A DNA stretch of 64,000 nt from Oscheius sp. JU75. Its lineage: Eukaryota; Nematoda; Chromadorea; Rhabditida; Rhabditidae. Below the pieces are notes generated by a model. The model worked only from the letters and a program-made list of their open reading frames with translations. It was not told the DNA's origin and did no database searches. The translations under genes and the position numbers were made by a program. This document shows positions 11,266 to 22,592 of this stretch, piece by piece. Position 1 is the first letter of the stretch. Each line of letters begins with the position of its first letter. The DNA is taken from the NCBI GenBank assembly GCA_037178855.1, contig JASJZC010000007.1:124001-188000 (forward strand). Reading direction: 5' to 3'.

Positions 11266-14200
11266 CTACCTGTCAGTCGCGTTCCCGCTATCTGTTTCTC
11301 TGTCAATGCACCCGTTCAGTGAAGAATTCTGAAAAAAAAAGTTTATCTACAAAAACAGAAAGACTTACACAACTCTCCACACTGAGTTGTGGTGGGGAGA
11401 TATGCATATATAGGTCGAAGGGATCCAAGGGTCTGATCCCATTGATGGAATGTAAATCGTTACAGCTTCTGATTCTTTTGAATTCTTTTACAGTCTCGAC
11501 TACTTCCTTGTCCTGGTCCTCTTCTCGCTTCTTTTTCTCGGCCATATAAATCCTGCGACTCTTGGAAATGAGAATCCAGATCATTTTGCCGAGGAAGAGC
11601 GTAATTTCGGTTATCGTTATTGTGCTCATTCCGAGAAACATTCCCATATTTCCACCGACGTTACCTAAAAAGTTGCTTAACGAAGCTGTGGGTAAGAATT
11701 ATACTGAGTAATTCGGACCAATGTTGCCCTTCCAGCTGCTTGTACTCGGTATGAGTCAGGTCCCGGAAGAAGACATTAATTGTCAAGAAATTTTTTCTGA
11801 AAACAGGCTTTGTTTAGGAGGCTGTCAATGTGCTTACTTTATGACTTCAGGTGTCCATGCCGCATTCTTTTTTGACAGCCATCTCATGGAAGGCACGCTG
11901 AAAGCCTGTCCATAACTATTAAAAGTCTGGTAGACAGTGCTCAGACATTCCATTTTACATTCCTCGCATCTTGGCAGATCGAAATCCGTACTGTTGTCCT
12001 TTGTCATGTACTTGTTTATACATTCAAAGACTTGAAGAGGAGAACAGACGGGATAAACTATGAATCACGGTATTTACACAAAATGTCGTAAAACTGACTG
12101 TCTTCCACATCGTATGCTGACGGGCTGCACCCGCAATTTTGATAGAAGAAGAGCGCTTTGCACTTGGCGCTGCAAGTAGCTGCCGTGTAGGTAAAGGTCA
12201 TGTTGTAATTTCCAGGCCAGTCGTTGATGCAGCCATCGTTCTTCTTGTCAAGGAGCAGGTACTGAATGTGGAATTTCGGCAAACAAAACATTTGTTTTTA
12301 TCAGTCTCATTTGCTTTGCAACTTTGCTGAACTAAAATGTTTTGTGTTATTTCAGGTTCCTGAAAAACTAAACTTTTGCTAAAATTACTGTACTAAATGT
12401 GGCCCAAACATCAATAGGTGAAGCGGAAGTAAGGTTTTACCCCTTGTTCAGATAGTAGTACGTTCATACTGTCTTGTAATTTTATGCTAGACTATGCACA
12501 TTACCATAAGTTTCGGTATTAGCATATTATTCATAAGTAAACGATAAAAATCGCTCACCTTATTGACTGAAAGTGCCGAATAAACTCGCATTCCTGGGCT
12601 GACAGAGATCCCTTCGGAAGCCAAGTAGGGAATAGTAACACTGTCGTGAATATAGTATCGAAATCCATGCTCAAAGAGCGGTGAAGCTACTGTACTGTTG
12701 TCTGAGTCACTCATTGTGTTCTATAGAAAATAAATTACCATTGAACTGCTCATCCTGTTGACTATCCAGAATCAGTTGGAGGCCTGCATTGCTGCCAGCA
12801 GAGACTTGCTTCTTCATCCAGGTGTGATTTGAACGACCGATTTCAATCCTCTGGCACTTCCCAATTGTCGACAAAACGGCACTAGCATAATCACAACACT
12901 CGAATTTTCTTCCGCCAAAGGTACACCATCTCATGATGTCCTTACAGTTGAACCTTAAAGGCGAACGTTGCAATTTTATAAAGTTTTCTTACCCATAGTC
13001 TTTGAAAAATGCATAAAGATTGAATTCTGGATGCCGGTTTCTGTACTCTTCTAAGAGTTTTTCGCCTGAAAGACAACTATTTTTGTGTGTTTCACTCTTA
13101 TTACCTTTTGTTAATTCCAGCTTATTTGAACTACTGTAAAGGGCAGGCGCTTCAACATTGGTTTCCAGCAAATAACCGAGAAGTTCATCGGAGAAGTCAC
13201 CAGTTTTGTTTAGCTCTAAAACAAGAAATTAGATTTACGGGAACCATTACCAACGAATCCAGACTTTTTGATTGTGTTGAACGGACAAATTGTGATGACA
13301 GGGAATTCCATTCCTTCGTTGTTCATGGTAAAAGTTACCTACAATCAGTATCAAAAATTATGTTTCTTATACATTGAGCACTTTTTATAAACAGTTAGGT
13401 ACTATAGGATAGTTAACAAAAACATGAACGGATTGCAACTGTTGTAGAGAGACACAGATTTTAGACTTCTTGTCCGATAGGACAAATGCACGTTGTAGAA
13501 ACAGATTAACATTACTTATTTCAAGAGGCAAAGCGTGTATGGTATGCTTATGAAACGACTCACTTGAGATACTGTAGAACTGTTTTCGTAGTTTCTATAC
13601 AGCCACCAGACCTGCCAAGTGAAAGCTCCAATAGAAAACGCAAAAATGATGAACCAAAAAATGAAGGACCACTTTTTGCCCTTGTACACTCTCTTCGGGC
13701 CGTGCATGGTTGTTGTTTCTGAACAATTTATAGTCACAAATATTGAAATATGCTACCACAGAAATGCTTAATTTCTCTGGCATAACTGTTGATATCTTGT
13801 TGTTTCAAGCTCTTCAATTGCTTCACTGGAATCTCCACCACGGCGTCTGTCAGTCTCTTTCTATAGAAGTTTGCACTGGAAAGTCTGGAGCCAGCTTCAG
13901 AGGAGTGTCCATTTGAAATGAGCGGACTATGTGTGCTCTTAGCTAAGCTGTGTGTTGGAACAAGTAGAGTGCTGCCACCAAATTTTTGCTAAATTCCAAC
14001 GCTTGTTTTGTCATTTTTGCCAACTAACCTTCAGTGTCAACTCGTCCACCATACCAATTTTGTCGACGGCTGAAGCTGATCGGGCAAGTCTGCAAGTTTG
14101 GCTATAAGGAAGCGAGTAGTACACAAGCTCTTTGTGTATCTGAACAAACAGTTCCCTGAGTCAGAATCTGATAAGAGAGTAGTTCTTTTGACTATGTGGA

Positions 14201-14871
14201 CTGGAATATTAGAAATTTAAAGAGCTTCATTATTTGATTCTTACTTACTGTTTCAGCATTAAAAAGTCATTTGCTTGCTATTGACAGATACTGAGTAGCG
14301 TCTATCCTTGATGGTCAAGCCCATTCCTCGAACCATGTTCAAAAAATATACTGCAAAATGGCATGACCGCTGATGACCAGTCATTGATAATAGTTGATTT
14401 CTACATCACTAAAAGCTTGTTTCTTAGAGCCCGACCAGAAGTCTCCGACGGCTTCGTCGTCCAAAGCAGCTGGCCTGCTTGGTTTTCTTTGGAAACTCCG
14501 CTCTGTCTCTCTGTCTCAAATTTTACTGACCTCATATTGGAAAAAGGGTAGATTTGTGTCGGCGCGGAAACGAACCCGAGGTACCCAAAATATTATTGAA
14601 TTAAATACTATTCTTACTCAGCTGAGATTCTCTACAAAAAGCTACTTTACAGCAAAAAAAATTTCCGTTATCGTGTGCTCAAACCTCGGCTTCGCACAAC
14701 AAACACACACCCACACACACAGACGGACACAGATGCGCTTTAGTAAGAGCGAGATAAGATACAGATTGATTAAGGAAAATGGTTGGGATAGAAGATAAGC
14801 CATCAGCTTTTGCTAACTTACCGTTTGCGGTCCAGCTGCTGGCCAACGTAGTTATCTCCATTGAGAACCAT
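11266..14871 (-). CDS. DEG/ENaC-family cation channel subunit
   Basis: Plasma-membrane sodium-permeable channel subunit of the degenerin/ENaC/ASIC family. I assembled 14 in-frame exons: 14822-14871, 14029-14089, 13757-13988, 13564-13718, 13251-13338, 13105-13215, 12993-13065, 12739-12953, 12559-12701, 12099-12261, 11838-12057, 11705-11796, 11369-11664, 11266-11328 (1962 bp, 653 residues). Family marks in order: FCETTTMHGPKRVYKG before TM1 (IFWFIIFAFSIGAFTW), EFPVITICPFN after it, a Cys-rich extracellular domain (MRWCTFGGRKFECCDY, SNAGLQLILD, FRYYIHDS ... GMRVYSALS, CGCSPSAYD), then GGNMGMFLGMSTITITEITLF, the pore/TM2 signature. The long N-terminal tail (about 130 residues) and a charged C-tail are cytoplasmic. 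The junction 12099/12057 is modelled as a 41-bp intron. The ligand (acid, peptide or touch) cannot be told from sequence. Confidence 0.92.
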
Positions 14872-17800
14872 GTCGAATCTAGAAAATGGGGTTGTGGAAT
14901 TTCGAAAATAACTTTCGTTTCAGGATGGGTGTGACGCTGTCATCATTACCCGGAAATAATGTATTGTAGGCTGACTGGGTAGTTTAGGGCCATCTGTCTT
15001 TTGTTACACCAAGAACAAGTTGGTGTTTCAAACGGTTTTCTGTCAATGAAGACCGTGACAGGTAAAAGTATCGGTGAAATGCTAAGGTGCCAGTGAGTTT
15101 ACTTAAAGATTTACAAAATCACTGGCATCTTAGCATTTTTAAAGCTCCGATTATCGCAGAATATTCTTTAGCTGGTCCGAATAGATTACAAGAATGGCTA
15201 TCCTGGGTGATTTAGCATGACTACTTTACAGCTATGACAAACAAAACTTCTGACGAAGAACGTATGCTTAAAAAAATGGATCGACTGAGGTACCAGAATT
15301 TTTACAGGACTATTCTGCAGAACTGGCCGCGAGTCAAAGTGTTAAGAAAGAAGTGGAAAAAATTTCAGTGGCTGCCGGGAAACAGCTCTGTTAAACATTA
15401 ATGTTCGGTCTCGTCTGCGTCTTTTCTACCAGCGGCACAGTTAAACAGACGCGCACAAGCACGCTACCTATTAGGCAAAGATGATCCCATAAATCACGGG
15501 CGATACCCCTTAGAAAGAAGGTGAGAGAACAACGTCCACAATTTTAATCTTTCTGATCCCGAAGTAACCAGGACAACCTGCATGGAATGTTCAAATGACC
15601 ATGTTCTTTTGTTCGTTGGAAAACTCTGGGGTTCAACCACCAGCAATTTTGAGAGAATGAGTCTGGCAGATAGCGAGAGATGAAAGTGGACCAGGGGATC
15701 TGGGTCGTCGGATATCAATATACCCATGCCTATATTATTCCATAGTTCCTGTAGGTAATCTTCAGCATTTACACTTTTTCTTCTGAAGGCACACACCTGT
15801 TATAGGAATTCACAAAGACTGTTTTCGGCGCACAGTATTTGCTTTTGTGTGATCATGACCGGTCAACCCGCCATAGGTGGTTCGAGTAGGGGAAGCGATT
15901 ATGATTCAGGTAGGTTGATGGATGACCGCAAGTGTGTAAAAGGCTGGATGTTTTTGAAAGAACCCTATCACCTACTGCATTTTTTAAAAACCCTGCTAGT
16001 TGGCCTTTTAGCGTCATATTTTGACCCTAAAGAGTGTAATACTGAAGTCAAAGACACTTCTGACCAAAGTAAGATGCTCTGGTCAAACTAGGATCAAAAA
16101 CCTCAGATTATTTGAAATTTTATGAGAAATTTCCTCTTTTTCCCGTGAGCTTCATATAATTCAGGGATTTGGGACACTGACAAACGAATGTTTGGCCATG
16201 TCGTCTGACAGGGTAATGTACATTGTTCGATAGAGATTACTTTATATGGCATCAAGGGAGAACTTTAATATTAGTTTAAGAAACTTCTGTGGCTTGTCTG
16301 AATCCGGAGTTAGAAGAGAATTCGACATGTCTACTCCAACTATGAGCGAGCTATTCAACATTTCAATTGATTCGAAGCTTACTGTCACTACTTGTTAACA
16401 AGAACAGTCCGAAAACATTCAAAGTCTTCTTATTAGACCGACATACCGTATTCTTCTTTTGTGGAGACTGTTAGCAGGCGTTTTACCGGCACAAGACACG
16501 CTGTTGTGGCTGAGATTTGCGATGTTTTTCCAAAGTTAAATATAGAGTAGAATGAGAAACAACATCGCTAAAAGTTTGTATCTCTAAAGTCTATTTACAA
16601 TTTGCAACGGTACGTAATACTGGGTATCGTTATTGGTAAAATGCTGGCCAGTCAAGTTCAAAGAATTTCTTGGAACAACAGACGGAAAATGCTGATCTCT
16701 AAGGAAAGAACATACCTGACACATTTGAATAAGCAGCAATCAGATGACTTTGTTAGTGAATCGAGACCTGTCGGTTTAAATTCTGCAAACACCATCAAAG
16801 TTGAAGGGGAAGTTACTTCGGCGTGATAGTCTGTGGTAAATCGGCAAAAGGACTGTTTCAAAATCGGCAGTCTTCGAAACGCACATGACGGATCTTCTCC
16901 TTGACGAACGGTTAAAGGGTCTTCCCATAAACAATCCCAGCTGATTCATCACACCCTCTAAGGGGGGCATGGCCCATTCCGGTTTAATCATCGTATTGAA
17001 TAAACAAAAGTTACTACGGTGAAGCAATTGCTCCGAAAGTTCAAATGAATATGTGGGTATAAGAATGCGTAGGAGAGGGATAGAAATCTTCGATTTCAAA
17101 CTTTGAGCGAAATGCTGTGGACGACATAAGACACTGTCAAAATGACCGAGACAAAATTAACAGGATGATGATACAAAAGCATGGATAGGAAGATTTACTA
17201 TCTTTTCCTTGCTGGGTAACAATGACCAGGGTACTGTAACATTCTGAAGCACAGGCTCTAGGACGCTTGATAGAGCGGAATGAATGACACGCGATAAAAC
17301 AATGGATATAGTTTAAGATATAGATAGTCAGTCCGTGAGAACCACAGATTTGAGCAAACGACATTAAAGTAGAGCGTACTCAATCGCATGAAACGACGGA
17401 TCTGCAGAAACTGCCACTAAGTACTGAGAAAAGTCGATCGATCACAAACTTTTGATCCATTTGTGTCCTAAGCGTCGAAATTGAGAGCACCTCCGATTAA
17501 TTTTCTTATCTGAAATCTTTTCCTTTTGGTAGAAATTTAATCTTGCAGTTTGAAACGAAAAAAGACTGTCACGCACACTTTAGAAGGAAATACGATATCA
17601 GAGGAATGGCGTTTCTAGAAGATGTTTCGAGGGAGATCGCAGACTACACACAACAAAAAGTTGTCTTTCTGAAGAAATGACGAAAGAACTACCGAGTTTT
17701 GATGCTGTTCCAACGTTTTTGAGCAAAATGACCCAATACAAATTCTTTCTTCCGCACCGATGCAAATATTTTCAGTGATTGTTTTACAGAATCCGTTTTT

Positions 17801-18868
17801 GTGTCAGTCTTTCTTCTCTCTTTTACTGTAGATCAAATATTTTTCAACACTTGATATGGCACTACCGGCTCGAAGACAAACAAAATTAAATAATTTACCG
17901 AGTAACGAGAACCGTTACTTTCCATTATCTACTCCCTCGTTTTCCTTCTGTTATTGGTTATTGTCAGGAGGTACGCAATCATGCACTCCCACCCCTTTTC
18001 TCCCTGTTCTCGTCCACGCCTTTTTGAATCTGCCCAGCTGATCCCAGAGTTGGAGATTGTTGAACTATTTTGTGGGAATTTGTTTTCATTTCTGATAAAT
18101 TTCAAAGAAGAAACAGATTAAACCAAAGAAACGTGTCCCTTATTCGAGTCCGAGCGCAGCTCTAACAGACTTCCTCTTTGGGAGTTGAAAAATCTTGCAA
18201 ACCCTTCATCCGGCTTCCAGAGCCGTGGAATCTTCTTCGCGGGCCTCAAAACCCGTGACAATTGTTACCAAGTTTATCCGATACTGTTCACGTTATGGAT
18301 GCAATAGAAAAAACTTCATTTTACCAGAGGCAATATTTACCACAAAAAAGAACGATAAAATCATGAATGACACCAAGTTTCGGCTTTGATAATACCTGTC
18401 AAACACATCAAATAACCCACGTTTGTCTATATCCAGACATTGAGCTAGCAGAAGAAGCAAATACACGAAATCTTCTTGAGAGAGAGAGGAGGGAGATGAG
18501 CTTGGAGACCAGTAGAAAAATGAATAGGAAGGGATCAAACGTCGGAGCACTCCGGATGACTTGAGGGACGTCGAGCTCTGAAAATGGATGTCGAGTCTGC
18601 GTGCAACGCAATCCTTGAACAAATAATCGGCCTCAGCATAACGTCACACCAAATTATGACTTTGTTTGTCACGTTCTCGTGAAATACAGTTAGACAGAGT
18701 TCATAGTGAGACATGCTTAGGAGACGTGCTGTTATTCACGCACACACATCACTCTAAATGGATCGGAACTTACAAAAGAGGGGTAACGCCTGATGACGAA
18801 GCTAGGCGCATCCTTCTAAGAAAAGTTTGTACCATTTTTACAGTGCAAGAAAGTAAAAATGAGACAAC
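14872..18868. other. Long intergenic spacer
   Basis: No confident gene in about 4 kb. It contains a miRNA-like hairpin (15071-15150, listed) and an isolated start-exon-like stretch at 15855-15909 (ATG ACC GGT ... then GTAGGT), without a convincing partner exon downstream. Minus-strand ORFs at 15494-15796, 16776-17099 and 18293-18622 show no family features. Confidence 0.5.
15071..15150 (+). ncRNA. Candidate miRNA-like hairpin
   Basis: Arms at 15077-15096 and 15119-15138 pair over 20 bp with a single G-U type mismatch, around a 22-nt loop. After an internal loop, TCGG (15071) can pair with CCGA (15147-15150). The length and shape fit an animal miRNA precursor. The 3' arm begins TCACTGGCATC; its start loosely resembles the UCAC-starting nematode miR-35 group, but no identity is claimed. 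Expression is unknown, and a short palindromic repeat is the alternative. Confidence 0.4.
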
Positions 18869-21800
18869 TCACATCGGTGCTCCATATCGGCTGGTGAAGC
18901 TCTGCTGACGAAGAACCATCTGTAGGGTGCCGCAACGACAGCTGAGAATTTCGCGGAAAGGCACCCGAAATTCTTTATTGTACTTGCAGTAGATTGCCGG
19001 ATTCAGTGTGCTGCAAAGGATAATGCATAAAGTGAGCCAATATGGCGATTGGATGGCGGAATAATTTTGCAGTATATGCAGTGAGGAACGAGTTTCAGGT
19101 CCTATAAAAGAGCCCAATCTTGGTAAAAAAAAGTCGATATTGAACTAAACATTTTAAACAAGCTTCATCTTCGCATAAAGCTTTACGCTCTCTATGCTGA
19201 GTACATTGCAAGATACTTTGACAAATGGCAGGTTCCCAAAAGGATTACTTAAACCAAATTTGTGCTCTCGAAGGAAATCGAAGTATGAAAGTATATTGAA
19301 GGGAAGTATTGAATTTTTTTGCTTTGTTTGACATTAGTTCCGCTTTTTATACGATTTTTCTGTATTTCACGTTACCCACAGAACTTTTCCAAAGACCAAA
19401 CGAATTCCAAACTGCCAGACGAAAAAGCAGAGCATCTGCTGTCATATGTATTGTTTTCAACTATCTTACACTCAGGAGAGAGGGAGAGCCCACACACCTG
19501 GCTCCTCATCTCGAAATAAATCTCATGAAGGGCCTACCTGTTGGAGTAGCCGAGCCACAAGGCCAACGTGTCGAGCCAGTAAGGAATCTGAATACTGAAG
19601 CAGGACTTGAGGATGGCAAAGACGAAAAATGGAAGCCAGCAAATGATGAAAACACTCATGATGACTCCCAAAGTTTTTCGTGCCTTGCAATCTTGTCCGT
19701 CGTTGTGGTGTTTCAGCTGAAAAGGGTTCATATCTTCTTAGAATCGTTTCAGGTCCAGATACTGGTAAAAAATTTTCATGCTAACGTGATCTCTCATCTC
19801 TGCCAGACAAAATGCGATTCTTTGTTTGCTTACTCCCTCAGAATAAAGAGCATGGCCAAACCTTCTCAGTAATAGCGACCACACAAAAAAGACTCTTCAT
19901 TTAACAGCCTCTAATGTGTTGTGACAAAAATGTGGTTATCCTTGGAACACCTGATGCGAATGCGTAAAATATGACAGCTTTTTGTCTCCAGAGCTTAATG
20001 GCTCTGTTTGCCTCTCCATGCACCTAGATCCCGCCCTTGTTCTCTGACGAATACCCATTGTCAGCATATGAGTGCCATAATAACACGCGAACAGCTGTCT
20101 CGAAGTTACGGAATGGGCACTTAACTCTCCCTACACTGACAAGCTGCGTGCCACGTGGTGGAACAGGGACATTCCCAACAGAGGGACACCCCTTTAGTGT
20201 GGGGTCCACAATAGAAACTGGACGACGTCAAAGGTTCAAAGACTTGCCTTTACTGCCTGAAAAAGTGCACTTGGCCTATGAAGGTATTTTCGGTCGCCAC
20301 GGAAGAGTTTACTACCGCTCAGACGAGGCTTTCCGGATTGGTCCAAGTGCTGCTTCTTTTCCAGCAAGCCGGACACTTCACTGCCGTTCTTCTCAAGGTC
20401 GGCTCCGTTGCAAGAAAGACTACGATCTTGCTTAGCGATGCGCTTGGCCGCTCGCCAAATCTTCACATAGAGGATGACCATGATGATGGTCGGGCCATAG
20501 AACGAGATAATGGTGGCGTAGATTTGATAGGCAAAATGATCAATCACCTGAAAACACAAAATGGGTTCAATTTTGTCCGACTATACATCTTCTCAGATAC
20601 GCAAATATAGAGGAAACATGTTGTGGATTTGAGTTACAATTTTTTGAGGGATAATTTTAAATTATCGTCAGTTCATCATGCTCCTCATTTTTCTAATGTC
20701 CATCAGGTGTTGTAAATTTTAGCAAACATGTTGCAGAGCCTTCACTCCAGATTGTAGAGTTTTGTACAAACGAAGTTGAAAGTTCCTTGTAAAATAAGTT
20801 AACGGAAACAGGTTCGGAAAAAAACCATTTCTTCAGGGCATGTGCTTACTGAGTCTCTCTCTCTCTTTTAGTCTTTTTCTCGACGGATTCGGACCTATGG
20901 GCTTAAGACTTCTTCCCCTCATGGTCCCATGAAATTCTAGCTTGTTCCACCGGGGCTCTCCCCTCTCTCTCTCTGTGCGCGCGCAACCATTTTGAAACCA
21001 AAAACGCATGAAATACGACCCATTGACTTCGCCTTCGGAATTCAGATATATAATCCGACGGCGCTGCTTGAAACGCCTCGTCGGGAAGAGAGTTTTCTTC
21101 CGGAGCGCGAGGCTACCCTTTTGGCAAAAACAGGACTCTTTTTGCCAAAAAGAGGGAAACCGATCTTGCTCTCCCAAGAGGCTTTTCCTGGAATTACCAG
21201 TAATTAATCCAACTTTTTCCGCACAAAAGAAACATGCAATCACCTCGGGCATTTTTTTCTAGTCGGTTACCGGAAAATTGAAGCGCTGCCCAGCCTAGCC
21301 TGCCCACTAAGAATTGGACGACACTCATTTATTGCATATGGAGAGCAGGACCTAGAGTGGGCTCTTCGGAGCAGGGATTATTGCTCTGTTCGAGAGAGAA
21401 AAGACAGACAACCCGAAATAAAGTTGCCATTAGTCTTTTGTCCGGGCGACCAGCGAGCATTCTCGTTGTCCATTCTGAATTTTGAACAGGAGCCGTGATG
21501 AGTTAGGATGTGCCGGCTAAATAAATTAGTCATCGGAATACTGGGAGCTTAAAAAAACCAAATCACAATTGAGAAGTTTTTAAACCTAACCTACAGTTTT
21601 CAGTCTACAAATACTGCCACGAACCAGTTCAATTGTAAAACATACACAACTTGGAAAGTTTGCGGCTAAAACCAGAGCTAAACTGTGGATACAAAGTTTG
21701 TTCTTCTTGTTAGAAAGGAAGAACTATTAAAAACTAAATGTTTGTAAACAGAGAATTTTGAAAGAAAGATCCAATGCATTAATGTACCAAATAGACAATC

Positions 21801-22592
21801 CATGCTTTGCCGAATATTGTCAATTTGTCGCCTAATTTGTCTCTCCCGAACCAACCTGACAGCCATTTTGATTCGGGTCTTCTTCATAGAGCAGCTTGAC
21901 AATTATGTGACTGGACAAGCTGACCAGAGCAGAAATGGTCCACACGATTGCGATGTAGATAATCATGCGTCTGGATGTCCTCTGAACAGCATATCTCAAA
22001 GGACTCGAAATCACTCGATATCGGTCCACAGAAATCATGCACAGGTTCACAATTGAGGCTGTGCATAGCGTCAAGTCGGCCGTGGTCCATAGTTTGCACC
22101 AAGAACTGAAAAAATTTAGAGTAGTCGAGATTTTTGATCCAAGGGCATCGAATTACTGGGGGAGGATTGAATTTCGTTTAACTGAATAAAGTGATGGCCT
22201 AAAAAAGGCGAGCTCACCTTCCCAATGGCCATTCCTCGAAAAGAAGGTCCACCAAGGCTAGTGGCATGACAAGCAGGCCGACGAGGCAATCTGCCACGGC
22301 CAGGGAAACTATTAGGTAGTTGGCGGGCTGTTGAAGTTTCCTTACAAGAAAGACGGCCAAGCAGACAAGGCTGTTTCCCAGAGTTGTCGACACGATCATT
22401 AACGCTATGACCAGAGCCAAAAAGACCTGTACATGCTATTTTTAAGGAAAAACTTTCAAAAGTACTCACCTTTCCCAACTGTATAGGATTGTCGACGACG
22501 GCTTTGATGCTGTACTCATCTCCTGACAGTGACGACGTCAACGGGATGATTGTGTAGGTAGCCAACGGGGAATAGGGCACGGCGCGTGCCAT
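18869..22592 (-). CDS. Serotonin 5-HT7-like G protein-coupled receptor
   Basis: Seven-helix amine receptor at the plasma membrane. Exons: 22470-22592, 22218-22426, 21856-22105, 20254-20547, 19538-19716, 18869-19010 (about 398 residues). TM1-TM7 are all present: [36 protein letters not shown] with the amine-binding Asp; [28 protein letters not shown], very like insect 5-HT7; CWLPFF; and LGYSNS with NPAIY. The fifth helix and the QRTSRRM loop point to 5-HT7, the class of C. elegans SER-7, rather than 5-HT1 or dopamine types. Family coupling is usually to Gs. The third loop is long and charged. The donor after exon 4 could be GT (20253) or a GC site (20247), both in frame. The last exon can stop at TGA 18869 or splice at a good GTGAGT overlapping it, so the tail is uncertain. 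Introns 3-4 are over 500 bp. Confidence 0.88.

Noticed and set aside
14700-14735. ACAC-rich tract
   Set aside because: Ordinary microsatellite in the first intron side of the DEG/ENaC 5' region.
19309-19872. 187-codon plus-strand ORF
   Set aside because: It is antisense to the TM6-TM7 exon of the receptor and its introns; no independent motif.
22116-22592. 158-codon minus-strand ORF
   Set aside because: Only its first 41 codons are coding (exon 1 of the receptor); the rest is intron and an out-of-frame shadow of exon 2.
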